Source of the DNA: Acholeplasmatales bacterium
Lineage (GTDB): Bacteria; Bacillota_I; Bacilli_A; Acholeplasmatales; Acholeplasmataceae
Length of the DNA stretch: 51,028 bases
Assembly (NCBI GenBank): GCA_031284745.1
Contig: JAITXJ010000025.1
Location: 1-51,028, forward strand
Reading direction: 5' to 3'
Of the stretch, positions 1 through 7,844 are shown piece by piece. The notes under the pieces are model-generated. The model made no database searches and was not told the origin of the DNA. It saw nothing but the letters and a program-made list of their open reading frames with translations. Every line of letters begins with the position of its first letter. The first letter of the stretch is position 1. The translations under genes were made by a program, and so were the position numbers.

Positions 1-43
1 TTATTAATTTGTTTCCTAATTATTAAAGTAATTGTTTGTTAAT

Positions 44-117
44 TCAAACTCTCTAAAATATTCAATTTTCAAAGACTTGTAACACATCTTATAAAAACGT
101 GCTTATTAATTATATCA
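44..117 (-). promoter_or_regulatory. Probable rRNA operon promoter and leader, running off the left edge
   Basis: On the minus strand an extended -10 element TGATATAAT lies at 117-109. The transcript would run through GTCTTTGAAAATTGAATA (about 76-59), which resembles the conserved 'TCTTTGAAAACTGAA' stretch found in leaders and spacers of Firmicutes rRNA operons. It then reads AGAGAGTTTGA (54-44), the usual 5' end of 16S rRNA. After that the sequence no longer matches 16S (expected TCCTGGCTCAG) and is AT-rich to position 1. The leader reading is inference from motif resemblance; chance similarity or an assembly break at an rRNA repeat cannot be excluded. Confidence 0.4.
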
Positions 118-151
118 CAATTTATTTTTATTATAAAAGTGATAATAATGG

Positions 152-236
152 TGGTGGACGAGGACAGATTCGGACTGCCGAACTCTTAGAGAACAGATTT
201 ACAGTCTGCCGCGTTTAGCCACTTCGCTACTCGTCC
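152..236 (-). tRNA. tRNA-Tyr (anticodon GTA)
   Basis: The minus strand folds as a class II tRNA. Acceptor strands GGACGAG and CTCGTCC pair perfectly, followed by discriminator A and an encoded CCA (154-152). The anticodon GTA lies at 202-200 in the loop of CAGACTGTAAATCTG. A long variable arm separates it from the T arm, as expected for bacterial tRNA-Tyr. At 85 nt including CCA it is normal length. It lies just upstream of the putative rRNA leader in the same orientation. Confidence 0.95.
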
Positions 237-249
237 ACACGTAATGAAT

Positions 250-278
250 ATTATACTATATTTTAGTTAAATCGTTAA
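250..278 (-). promoter_or_regulatory. Promoter of tRNA-Tyr
   Basis: On the minus strand, TTAACG (278-273) and TATAAT (255-250) are separated by exactly 17 bases, a good sigma-A arrangement. The predicted start is a few bases upstream of the tRNA 5' end at 236. The rest of the gap to the rsmG stop codon (278-347) is AT-rich with no gene visible. Confidence 0.6.
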
Positions 279-347
279 TTTAATGCGAAAAATGGCACAT
301 TTTAATTTATTAAAGGGTTATTTATAAAAAATCTATTTATTAAGGGA

Positions 348-962
348 TTATAACATTCGAATAAGATGCGAAAATCTTTCATTTTCGACAACCGGTAATT
401 GGTACTTTATAGTTTTTTCCAAAACGTATTTCCATTTAGTTATCGGCAAGTCATTTTTAATCGTTTGAAAAACAATTTTTCCATCTTTTTTTAATATTTT
501 TTTACTAATTGTGAACAAAATATCCAATCCTGCAAATGCCCTTGATAAAAATATATCATACTTGAATTTAATATTTTTTACATCATCATTAATGACTACA
601 ACATCATATATTTTTAACATATGTAGAAGTTGTTTTATAAATATACATTTTGTTTTGTCTATTTCAACAAGACTAATATTTAATTTTGGATTAATTATTT
701 TTAATGGAATGCTGGGAAAACCAGCGCCAAAACCCACGTCAACAATTTTTTGAGTCTCGTTTATTAAATTGTAAACAGATAATGAATCAGCAAAATGCCG
801 AAAATATATTTCTCTCTCCAATTTGATAGCTGATAAATTAATATATTTCATGCTTAAACTTAAAAAATTATAATATATATCAAACTTCTTCAGTTGTTCC
901 TCGTTGATCACGATATGAAATTCTTCTTTGACAAAACAAATAAACTCTTCTTTAAAATCCAA
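348..962 (-). CDS. rsmG: 16S rRNA (guanine-N7)-methyltransferase RsmG
   Basis: RsmG (GidB) uses SAM to methylate N7 of a guanine in the 530 loop of 16S rRNA (G527 in E. coli numbering). The SAM-binding motif VDVGFGAGFPSIPL is at about residues 73-86, followed by the family's 'LVEIDKTKCIFI' segment and the 'LSRAFAG' region. The start is TTG at 962, since the next ATG is 37 codons in. It follows mnmG by one base, the classical gidA-gidB pairing. At 204 residues it is short: the protein ends just after VENERFSHLIRML and lacks the basic tail with a YPRKxGTPNKxP-like motif usual in this family. No continuation of that tail is visible in the other frames downstream. Function is firm; whether the shortened C-terminus is natural is unclear. 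Confidence 0.92.
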   Translation of the reverse strand: MDFKEEFICFVKEEFHIVINEEQLKKFDIYYNFLSLSMKYINLSAIKLEREIYFRHFADSLSVYNLINETQKIVDVGFGAGFPSIPLKIINPKLNISLVEIDKTKCIFIKQLLHMLKIYDVVVINDDVKNIKFKYDIFLSRAFAGLDILFTISKKILKKDGKIVFQTIKNDLPITKWKYVLEKTIKYQLPVVENERFSHLIRML

Positions 963-963
963 C

Positions 964-2814
964 TTATTTTCTTCCTCTTAAAAAATATAATAAAACATTA
1001 ATATCTGATGGGTTAATGCCTAATATACGACCAGCTTGACCAATAGAATTGGGTTTTATTTTATTAAGCTTTTCTTTCGCTTCCAACGATAAATTATCAA
1101 CATCATTATAATTTAAGCTTAATGGAATGACAAAATTTTCATATTTTTTTTGTTCTAACGCCACTTCAAATTCTTTTTTTATATAACCATCATATTTGAT
1201 TCTAATAATTATATCCTTAATAGTTTTCACATCTAAATCGGGTAGTAGGCCTCCCTTTACTTCTTTAACATCAATTTCTGGTCTTTTAATCAAATCAAAA
1301 TAGTTTGTTGGACTAAATAATTCCGCACTATTAATACTAGTTAGCCAATTGTTAAAAATATTATTAGGATTTATTTTATTTTTTTGACACTTATCAATCG
1401 TTTCATCAATAAATTGATACTTTTTAACAATTAATTTATAATCATCAAGACTAACTAGCCCATATTTATAGCCATATTTGCTAAGTCTTTCATCAGCGTT
1501 ATCATTTCTTAAAATTAATCGGTATTCTGCTCTGCTCGTCAGCATGCGGTATGGTTCATTAGTTCCTTTATTGATTAAATCATCAATTAAAACGCCAATA
1601 TAGGCTTCGTCTCTTCTCAATATGAACGGATCCAAATTATATATTTTATTGCCAATATTAATGGCGGCCATCAATCCCTGACAAGCAGCTTCTTCGTAAC
1701 CACTAGTTCCATTAATTTGACCAGCAAGAAAAAGGTTCTTAATTTTCTTAGTTTCCAAAGTTGAATAAATTTCTAAGGGGTTTATGGCATCATACTCAAT
1801 AGCATAAGCAAATTTATCAATTTTAGCATATTCTAAACCCACGATGCTCTTAACCATCTTGTCTTGAATGTCCCGGGGCATCGATGTTGAAAAACCTTGC
1901 AAATAAAGTGTATTTAGATCTAAGCTTTCTAATTCCAAAAAAATTTGATGGGTGTCATGTGAAGCAAATCGTACAATTTTATCCTCAATTGAAGGACAAT
2001 ATCGCGGTCCAATTCCTTTTATAATTCCGCCAAAGAGAGCGCTTTTTTCTAGATTATTTAAAATAATCTTTTTAGTTAAGGTTGTCGTTCTAGTAATTCC
2101 ACATGGTATAGTTATCTTATAATCTGTAACATCTTGATAATTAGAGAAAGAATAGAATTCATCATCCCCAAATTGATATGTTAAATCATTAAAATTTACC
2201 GATGATATAGTTATTCTTGGTGGAGTGCCGGTTTTTAATCTAATAACTTCAAACCCTAACTCTTTTAATTGCATTGATAATCCAAAGGTGGTTTTTTCGC
2301 CAGATGGACCGGAAATCGAGATTTCATCTCCTATTAAACAGCGACTATTTAGATATGTCCCAGTTGTTAAAAGTACATAATCAGCATTATATTTACTTCC
2401 ATCAGTCAAAACAACCCCATTAATTAAATTATCCACAATAATTAATTTTTCAACGCTGCCTTCCATAATTGTTAGATTGTTAGATTGAAATAATAAGTTT
2501 TTCATTTGCTTGGAATATTCTAGTTTATCTATCTGAGCTCGCAAAGCCTGCACCGCATAACCTTTACCAGAATTTAACATTTTCATCTGAATCTGGGTTT
2601 TATCAGCTAGAATTCCCATAACACCACCCAATGCATCAATTTCTCGAACAATAATGCCTTTGGCTGGCCCCCCAATCGAGGGATTGCAGGGAAGAGTGGC
2701 AATTTTATTTAAGTCTAAAGTAATTAGTAGGGTCTGTATATTTCTTTTGGAAAGGCATAAAGCGGCCTCACATCCAGCATGTCCAGCCCCAACAATTATT
2801 GCTTGATAATTCAT
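964..2814 (-). CDS. mnmG: tRNA uridine-5-carboxymethylaminomethyl modification enzyme MnmG (GidA)
   Basis: FAD-binding subunit of the MnmE-MnmG complex that installs (carboxymethyl)aminomethyl groups on the wobble U34 of certain tRNAs. The N-terminal dinucleotide-binding motif is VGAGHAGCEAA (about residues 8-18). Further family signatures are PCNPSIGGPAKG (about 43-54), GPRYCPSIEDK, and TSRAEYRLILRNDNAD in the C-terminal half. Length, 616 residues, is normal. It overlaps the tkt stop codon by ATGA and is followed after one base by rsmG, so the two modification genes are probably translated from one message with tkt. MnmE is not in this window. Confidence 0.97.
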   Translation of the reverse strand: MNYQAIIVGAGHAGCEAALCLSKRNIQTLLITLDLNKIATLPCNPSIGGPAKGIIVREIDALGGVMGILADKTQIQMKMLNSGKGYAVQALRAQIDKLEYSKQMKNLLFQSNNLTIMEGSVEKLIIVDNLINGVVLTDGSKYNADYVLLTTGTYLNSRCLIGDEISISGPSGEKTTFGLSMQLKELGFEVIRLKTGTPPRITISSVNFNDLTYQFGDDEFYSFSNYQDVTDYKITIPCGITRTTTLTKKIILNNLEKSALFGGIIKGIGPRYCPSIEDKIVRFASHDTHQIFLELESLDLNTLYLQGFSTSMPRDIQDKMVKSIVGLEYAKIDKFAYAIEYDAINPLEIYSTLETKKIKNLFLAGQINGTSGYEEAACQGLMAAINIGNKIYNLDPFILRRDEAYIGVLIDDLINKGTNEPYRMLTSRAEYRLILRNDNADERLSKYGYKYGLVSLDDYKLIVKKYQFIDETIDKCQKNKINPNNIFNNWLTSINSAELFSPTNYFDLIKRPEIDVKEVKGGLLPDLDVKTIKDIIIRIKYDGYIKKEFEVALEQKKYENFVIPLSLNYNDVDNLSLEAKEKLNKIKPNSIGQAGRILGINPSDINVLLYFLRGRK

Positions 2815-4769
2815 AAATTTATAAGATAATTAGCTAATTTTTCTTTAGTAAAGCCAAATTTGTCTAGTACTAAATTTAGAGATGCACTTTCGCCAAAACG
2901 TTCAATACCATAGACATGAGAAGCATAGCGATACCAAATTTCCGTAGTGCCCATCTCGACCGCAACAGTAATATTTCGATTTGGCAAGATACTATTTTTA
3001 AATTCATCTGATTGTTTATTAAAAAGAAAAGTCGAAGGCATGCTAACAATTCTGATATTAAATTTAGAAGCAAGTATTTTTTTAGCTTCCAAACATAAGG
3101 TTATTTCTGATCCGCAGCTTAATAAAATAAAATCAATTTTTTTAGACTCATCTTCTCTATCAATAATATAAGCACCGCGAGAAACATCAAAATTAGACTG
3201 TTCTAAATTAGGTAAATCTTGTCTAGTTAAAACAATAACAGTAGGTGTATTTTTGCTTAATGAAGCGATTTCATAAGCACCGATTGTTTCTTTTGTATCA
3301 CAAGGGCGAAGAACATTTACATTGGGAATGCTTCGAAGCGAAGTTAACTGTTCAATTGGCTGATGAGTGGGCCCATCTTCCCCAACGGCTATCGTATCGT
3401 GAGTAAAAATAAATATATTTGGTAGGTGAGAAATTGCTGCAACTCTAATAGCTGGTTTCATATAATCAGAAAAACTAAAAAAAGTTCCAGTAAAGGTTCT
3501 TAATCCTCCAAACAATAAAATACCATTAGTTATAGTACCCATCGCATGTTCTCTCACACCGAAATTGATATTTCTTCCACTTAAGTGATCACTACTATAG
3601 TGTCCGTCATTTCCCTTTGCCTTGGTACTACTAGTTAAATCAGCACTTCCACCAATTAAATTGAGATTCAATGTGGAATATTTATTAATAACCGAGCCAA
3701 TAACATTTCTGGTTGAATTTTTAGTTAAATCTAATAATTCCTTAAAATCAGTTCTGTTAACCAATATTTGATTATCATTAAAAAAAGAAATTAATAATTT
3801 ATAGTCATCAGGATACATGGTTTGATATTCATTCAATAATTGTTTGTGAGCCATATAAATATTTCGACCTTTTTGGAAAATAGTTTTATGGAAATGTGCT
3901 AACACTTCCTTAGGTACATAAAAGGGCTCGAGGGAATAGTTATTTTTAGTTTTAAGTTGTATGATATCATCCTTATCAAGAGGGGCTCCGTGCACCTTAG
4001 AAGTATTTTCCACCAAAGATCCCCTGCCTATAACAGTTCGACACTCAATTATAGTTGGTCCATTTTCCGACTTCTTAGCCAGAGAAATCGCGCGGCTAAT
4101 ACTTTCTGTTTCACTATCAACCAAATGATAATTCCAACCACAAGCTTTAAATTTAAGCTGTATATTTTCACTAGTTGCTAAATCAGTTTTTCCATCCAAT
4201 TGGATTTTATTAGAATCGTAAAGCAATATTAGTTTACTTAATTTCAGATGCCCAGCTAAGCTTATAGCTTCATGAGCAACACCCTCTTGTAAATCACCAT
4301 CACCGCACAAAACATAGGTATAGTTATCAAAAATAGAAAATCCATTTTTATTAAATTTTTGGGCTAAGACTGTTTGTGCAATAGCTAAACCCACTCCATT
4401 TCCAATCCCCTGACCTAATGGTCCAGTTGTTGCTTCAACACCTGGGGTCGTGCCAACTTCTGGATGACCTGGCGTAATTCCAAAACTTCGAAAATGTTTA
4501 AGATCATCAATTGTTAGTTGAAAACCAGATAAATACAAAAATGAATAAAGAAGAGCGGAACCATGCCCAGCTGAAAGAACAAAACGATCACGGTTAATAA
4601 ACTTGGGCTCACCAGGGTAAACATTTAAATGTTTAGTGAAAAGAGTATATAAAATTGGTGCGCTACCAAGAACAATTCCAGGATGTCCTGATGACGCCGA
4701 GTTAATCATATCAATACCTAAAAAACTTGCGGCATTGATACATAATTTATTTAATTCTTTTACTTTCAT
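2811..4769 (-). CDS. tkt: Transketolase
   Basis: Thiamine-diphosphate enzyme that moves two-carbon ketol units between sugar phosphates in the non-oxidative pentose phosphate pathway. The 652-residue length is typical. Visible signatures are the N-terminal SASSGHPGIVLGSAP substrate segment (about 24-38), the ThDP/Mg motif GDGDLQEGVAHEA (about 156-168), GGSADLTSS at the start of the pyrimidine-binding domain, and FGVREHAMG with the catalytic Glu. It lies two bases after a membrane protein gene and overlaps mnmG by four bases, so it sits in a four-gene group. No other pentose phosphate gene is in view. Confidence 0.97.
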   Translation of the reverse strand: MKVKELNKLCINAASFLGIDMINSASSGHPGIVLGSAPILYTLFTKHLNVYPGEPKFINRDRFVLSAGHGSALLYSFLYLSGFQLTIDDLKHFRSFGITPGHPEVGTTPGVEATTGPLGQGIGNGVGLAIAQTVLAQKFNKNGFSIFDNYTYVLCGDGDLQEGVAHEAISLAGHLKLSKLILLYDSNKIQLDGKTDLATSENIQLKFKACGWNYHLVDSETESISRAISLAKKSENGPTIIECRTVIGRGSLVENTSKVHGAPLDKDDIIQLKTKNNYSLEPFYVPKEVLAHFHKTIFQKGRNIYMAHKQLLNEYQTMYPDDYKLLISFFNDNQILVNRTDFKELLDLTKNSTRNVIGSVINKYSTLNLNLIGGSADLTSSTKAKGNDGHYSSDHLSGRNINFGVREHAMGTITNGILLFGGLRTFTGTFFSFSDYMKPAIRVAAISHLPNIFIFTHDTIAVGEDGPTHQPIEQLTSLRSIPNVNVLRPCDTKETIGAYEIASLSKNTPTVIVLTRQDLPNLEQSNFDVSRGAYIIDREDESKKIDFILLSCGSEITLCLEAKKILASKFNIRIVSMPSTFLFNKQSDEFKNSILPNRNITVAVEMGTTEIWYRYASHVYGIERFGESASLNLVLDKFGFTKEKLANYLINL

Positions 4770-4771
4770 AA

Positions 4772-5515
4772 TTAATTTTTGTTATTTGAACCTGGTTCTT
4801 TAGAAGCATCTTCCTCCTCGGCAGTTGGTTGAGCTAAAGGTTCCTTCCCAATCACTTCTTCGGAGGTCGCCCCATCTAAATGCTCAATTTCACTCGAAGG
4901 TACTAACTCTTCATTTTCCGTTGGCTCATCGTTAGTTTCAATTATTTGAGGTTCTTTAGAAGCATAAAAATCCACTTGTTTTTTTACTATAGCTTCAATA
5001 CCACTTTCTCCAAATAAATTATTCATATCGCTTTGATAAGTTTTAAGACTTTTACTTTGAGGATTTTTAAAAATAAAAGAAGTTACAAGCACGACTACCA
5101 AACTCCCAACAACCGCATATAATGCTGCATTTGATAGTTTAGAATTGTTAGTTACGCTCGAAACAATTAAAGAAACAATTAAGAATACCAATACTATTCC
5201 TAATGTGGCATAGGAAATTATTTTATTAATAAAATTATACTTTAATAATCTATTTAAATGCTGAATAAACGTCTGATTAGCCGCTACAGTAAATAGTTCT
5301 TGGAAAGTACTATAATATTCATCATCAACGAACATTATATAGTCTTTTCCCTTACAAGCCCAAACGTAATAAACCTTTCTAGCAATATGAGATTGGTAAG
5401 AATCTTGAATATTGAAAGAATAAATTTTGACAATTGAACCATCATTTAATTTTTGAACATCAATCGGTTCTCCATGAACCTTTTTAAATAACTTAGCATT
5501 ATATACTCTATACAT
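4772..5515 (-). CDS. Membrane protein of unknown function with acidic C-terminal tail
   Basis: I do not recognise a family. The 247-residue protein has a soluble N-terminal half of about 95 residues, two hydrophobic segments (about 100-122 and 130-148) that look like a transmembrane hairpin, and then about 95 residues whose end (from about 195) is rich in Glu, Asp, Pro and Ser and looks disordered. No signal peptide or catalytic motif is evident. Both termini probably lie on the same side of the membrane. The start is supported by AAAGGAG about 7 bases upstream. It is first in a group with tkt, mnmG and rsmG, but that placement gives no functional clue. Confidence 0.8.
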   Translation of the reverse strand: MYRVYNAKLFKKVHGEPIDVQKLNDGSIVKIYSFNIQDSYQSHIARKVYYVWACKGKDYIMFVDDEYYSTFQELFTVAANQTFIQHLNRLLKYNFINKIISYATLGIVLVFLIVSLIVSSVTNNSKLSNAALYAVVGSLVVVLVTSFIFKNPQSKSLKTYQSDMNNLFGESGIEAIVKKQVDFYASKEPQIIETNDEPTENEELVPSSEIEHLDGATSEEVIGKEPLAQPTAEEEDASKEPGSNNKN

Positions 5516-5536
5516 AATAATACTCCTTTTATAAAT

Positions 5537-5545
5537 ATCATATCA
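5537..5545 (-). promoter_or_regulatory. Extended -10 promoter for the membrane protein-tkt-mnmG-rsmG group
   Basis: Minus strand reads TGATATGAT, an extended -10 (TGnTATGAT), followed after a short stretch by the AAAGGAG ribosome-binding site of the membrane-protein gene. No good -35 is seen. The 5' leader would be only about 15 bases. Confidence 0.45.
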
Positions 5546-5597
5546 TTTTTATATTATTTCATTCATTAATAGCAAATAATACGTTAATTTAAAGAAA

Positions 5598-5705
5598 AGT
5601 CCCCTATTTCATTAACACTCACATAATCATTACGCTTATGGCTGCTTCAATCAAGTCCTGACCAAATTCACAAATAACTATTGAATGTTAATGAAATAAG
5701 AGACT
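5598..5705 (-). ncRNA. ffs: Signal recognition particle RNA (small bacterial SRP RNA)
   Basis: The minus strand contains GGTCAGGACTTGATTGAAGC followed by AGCC, matching the conserved SRP apical loop (GGUCAGGUCC..GGAAGCAGCC) that binds Ffh. Flanking strands at 5705-5686 (AGTCTCTTATTTCATTAACA) and 5617-5598 (TGTTAATGAAATAGGGGACT) pair over 20 bp including G-U pairs, giving the expected long hairpin. The 3' strand runs into TTTTCTTT, which should act as terminator. The 5' end overlaps the tadA stop codon, so it may be processed from a tadA transcript or use a promoter inside the end of tadA. tadA next to the SRP RNA is a classic Firmicutes arrangement, but the usual next gene dnaX is absent. Confidence 0.9.
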
Positions 5706-6132
5706 ACTTATTTCTTTTATTTATAAAGAAATTCTTTAACAATTGTGTTGAAGTATCTTTCATAATACCAAAAATACTTTCAATTACTATTGTATCATTT
5801 TTATATATTTTTTCACAAGATATGTATATTTTTGCTATTCTTGAATTCTTTATGGCGAGAAAACATAGATCACAAGGACTCAAAGTAACATACATAGTAC
5901 AGCCACTTAAGTTCCAGCTTTTAATCCTTTTGGCCGCTTTCTTAATGGCTACTATTTCTGCGTGCCCCATAATATCATACTTTCCCTGGCGGATATTATG
6001 TCCTACACTAAGAACCTTATTTTTATATACAATACAACAACCAACGGGCACCTCATCCTTTTTATAGGCTTTAATAGCTTCTTTTATGGCAATATCCATA
6101 AAATATTCGTTGCTATTTACTGGGTACTTCAT
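5704..6132 (-). CDS. tadA: tRNA-specific adenosine deaminase TadA
   Basis: Zinc-dependent deaminase that converts A34 to inosine in the anticodon of tRNA-Arg(ACG). Key zinc and catalytic residues are visible: HAE (in MGHAEIVA) with His ligand and Glu proton shuttle, and PCDLC (in TLSPCDLC) with the two Cys ligands. I chose ATG 6132 because MKYPVNSNEYFMDIAIKEA matches the start of the family. An upstream in-frame ATG at 6174 would add 14 residues wholly inside tdk, and a start at 6099 would also be possible. With the chosen start it has 142 residues and overlaps the end of tdk by 20 bases, so it is translationally coupled to it. The SRP RNA follows directly. Confidence 0.92.
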   Translation of the reverse strand: MKYPVNSNEYFMDIAIKEAIKAYKKDEVPVGCCIVYKNKVLSVGHNIRQGKYDIMGHAEIVAIKKAAKRIKSWNLSGCTMYVTLSPCDLCFLAIKNSRIAKIYISCEKIYKNDTIVIESIFGIMKDTSTQLLKNFFINKRNK

Positions 6133-6688
6133 GATGACAACGACACCTAGGTTCGTATGACTCCTTAGCCGCAACTAAAATAAGTGGGTCATTCTCCAGG
6201 GCCGGTTTTCCATTAATAATTCTTTGTGTTCTCGTTGCTGGTTCCCCACAAACAACACAAATTGCCGTAAGCTTTGTAACATTTTCCGCAATTGCTAAAA
6301 GATTGCCCATTGGTCCAAAGGGTTGTCCTCTAAAATTACGATCAAGCCCCCCAACAATTACTCTAATACCAAGATCAGCTAAATTATCGACTACCTTTAT
6401 TAATCCGTCATCGAAAAATTGAGCCTCATCGATAATAACAGCATTAATAGAACTGGTAATATATTTTTCTATTTCTGATGAAGAATCAATTAAAATTGCC
6501 TGACAGGTTCTTAAATTATGTGAAACAATTTCGCTTTCATTAGAATATCTTTTATCAATAGATGGTTTAAAAACAAGATATTTTTTCTTAGCATAATCTA
6601 ATCTACGAATTCTTCTAATTAATTCCTCAGTTTTCCCAGCGAACATTGGTCCACATACGATTTCAATACTTCCGGCTTTTTTGTCCAT
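6113..6688 (-). CDS. tdk: Thymidine kinase
   Basis: Phosphorylates thymidine with ATP in the pyrimidine salvage pathway. This is the TK1-like (type II) form of 191 residues. The P-loop GPMFAGKT is at about 13-20, the Walker B/DEAQFF segment near 89, and a structural zinc site is formed by CVVC and CRCHH. The lasso region with GRQPFGPMG-like sequence (RGQPFGPMG) is conserved. ATG 6688 is preceded by GAGGT at good spacing. It leads a two-gene group with tadA. A TATAAT lies about 24 bases upstream of the start, with no clear -35. Confidence 0.96.
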   Translation of the reverse strand: MDKKAGSIEIVCGPMFAGKTEELIRRIRRLDYAKKKYLVFKPSIDKRYSNESEIVSHNLRTCQAILIDSSSEIEKYITSSINAVIIDEAQFFDDGLIKVVDNLADLGIRVIVGGLDRNFRGQPFGPMGNLLAIAENVTKLTAICVVCGEPATRTQRIINGKPALENDPLILVAAKESYEPRCRCHHEVPSK

Positions 6689-6786
6689 GATTTACCTCAC
6701 TTGAAATTAATTATATAACAAATTCTATTTATTGAAAATTATTTTGCTTAACCATATAAATTATAAATTTGTTCCAAAATTGGCTG

Positions 6787-6814
6787 AAAAAAAACTAGAT
6801 TTTTTATTTCTAGT
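6787..6814 (-). terminator. Intrinsic terminator of rpmE
   Basis: On the minus strand ACTAGA (6814-6809) pairs with TCTAGT (6799-6794), followed by a run of T (6793-6787). The stem contains the TAG stop codon of rpmE, so translation termination and the terminator are physically merged. The stem is short and AT-rich, but the U tract is long. Confidence 0.65.
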
Positions 6815-7034
6815 CTTCTTCATTCTTTTTTTGGGTAATTCCATACTTTCTATTAAACTTTTCAACTGCGCCTGTTGCTTGAGTGAAGGTTTGCTTGCCA
6901 GTATAGAAAGCGTGACAATTAGAGCAAGTATCGATTTTAATATCTTTAGCTGTTGATCCAATTTCATACTCTGAACCACAAGTGGAACATTTAACTTTGG
7001 TCAGATAATACTTTGGTTGTATTTTTTTTTGCAT
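6810..7034 (-). CDS. rpmE: 50S ribosomal protein L31
   Basis: L31 of the large subunit, 74 residues with start ATG 7034 (MQKKIQPKYY). AAAGGAG lies six bases before this ATG, which decides against an in-frame upstream ATG at 7055. Zinc-ribbon cysteines CSTCG and CSNCH are present, so this is the zinc-containing (C+) form. Other marks are HAFYTGKQ and the conserved 'VEKFNRKYG' end. It has its own promoter, a 5' leader hairpin and a terminator, so it appears to be a single-gene transcription unit between yebC and tdk. Confidence 0.97.
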   Translation of the reverse strand: MQKKIQPKYYLTKVKCSTCGSEYEIGSTAKDIKIDTCSNCHAFYTGKQTFTQATGAVEKFNRKYGITQKKNEED

Positions 7035-7046
7035 TTTTCTCCTTTG

Positions 7047-7070
7047 CCATAACAAAGCATATTGTTATAG
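7047..7070 (-). promoter_or_regulatory. Leader hairpin immediately upstream of the rpmE ribosome-binding site
   Basis: On the minus strand CTATAACAA (7070-7062) pairs with TTGTTATGG (7055-7047) over 9 bp including one G-U, with a six-base loop. It starts about five bases after the predicted transcription start and ends just before GGCAAAGGAG, the ribosome-binding site. Such placement suits autoregulation of translation by L31. The function is inference. Confidence 0.5.
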
Positions 7071-7081
7071 GGACAAATATA

Positions 7082-7090
7082 ATTATATCA
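7082..7090 (-). promoter_or_regulatory. Extended -10 promoter of rpmE
   Basis: Minus strand reads TGATATAAT, a consensus extended -10 (TGnTATAAT). No matching -35 is seen, which is common for extended -10 promoters. Transcription would start near 7075, giving a leader of about 41 bases. Confidence 0.6.
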
Positions 7091-7112
7091 CATTTGAATA
7101 ATTATTTATTTT

Positions 7113-7844
7113 CTACTCTTCTTCCTCGTTGGATACCCACTTAGCGTTGTGGTAATATTCCTGAACATCTTCAATTTCATCAAGGTCAGCAATAAATCTC
7201 TCAATCTTGCCAATATCTTCTGGATTAGTAATTTCCATGACATTAAGTGGAATATAAGTTACTTCATCATCCACTAAATTAATATCTTCCTTTAAAGAGA
7301 ATAGTGCTTGTTTAATTTTATTATAATCGGCATATTCACCTAGAACAGTTACTATTCCATCCTCTTCTTCAATATCCGCATCAACTTCATTTAAAATTAA
7401 CGCCTCTAAAACTTGTTCTTCATTAAATTCATTGGTAGACAAAATGGCTTTATGTTCAAATTGGTGCATCACTGTTTGACCAAAATTGCCTCCCCTTTTT
7501 TGGTAGGAATTTCGAACGATGGCCACCGTTCTCGAAACATTATCAGTTAAGCATTCCACAATAAAACTTGTACCCGCTGGTCCAAAACCTTGATAGCTTA
7601 CACTTGTATAATTTTCACCAGTTCCACCTTTGGCTTTCTCTATTGATCTTTTAATGACATCAGCTGTAACTTGTTCTTTTTTGGCCCTTTCAATAACTCT
7701 TTTTAAACTGGCGTTCATATCGGGGTCTGGCACACCACTTTTAGCGGCCATATATATTTCCTTAGCCCATTTTGCATATAGCTTTGATTTTGCTGCGGCA
7801 GTTTTTGCCATTGAAGCAGCTCTGACTTCGTGTGCTCTTCCCAT
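7113..7844 (-). CDS. yebC: YebC/PmpR-family translation/transcription factor
   Basis: TACO1/YebC/PmpR family protein of 243 residues. Members have been described as DNA-binding regulators and, more recently, as factors that help ribosomes through difficult sequences such as proline stretches. Family marks are MGRAHEVRAASMAKTAAAKS at the N-terminus (variant of the usual 'GRSKWAxIKHxKAxxDA' type), PDPDMNASLKRVIERAK, and the 'YQGFGPAGTSFIVECLTDN' block. The ATG is overlapped by the ppa stop (TAATG), with AAAGGAG upstream, so it is coupled to ppa. The sequence MGRAHEVRAASMAKT is typical of the Mollicutes/Firmicutes branch. A polyproline role could matter here, since the lipoprotein at 17691 has ten consecutive prolines; that link is only a suggestion. 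Confidence 0.93.
   Translation of the reverse strand: MGRAHEVRAASMAKTAAAKSKLYAKWAKEIYMAAKSGVPDPDMNASLKRVIERAKKEQVTADVIKRSIEKAKGGTGENYTSVSYQGFGPAGTSFIVECLTDNVSRTVAIVRNSYQKRGGNFGQTVMHQFEHKAILSTNEFNEEQVLEALILNEVDADIEEEDGIVTVLGEYADYNKIKQALFSLKEDINLVDDEVTYIPLNVMEITNPEDIGKIERFIADLDEIEDVQEYYHNAKWVSNEEEE

Noticed and set aside
511-753. 80-codon open frame on the plus strand
   Set aside because: Lies wholly antisense to rsmG, has no ribosome-binding site and no recognisable protein; a shadow frame.
5681-6067. 128-codon open frame on the plus strand
   Set aside because: Antisense to tadA and the end of the SRP RNA, both of which are firmly identified; no ribosome-binding site.
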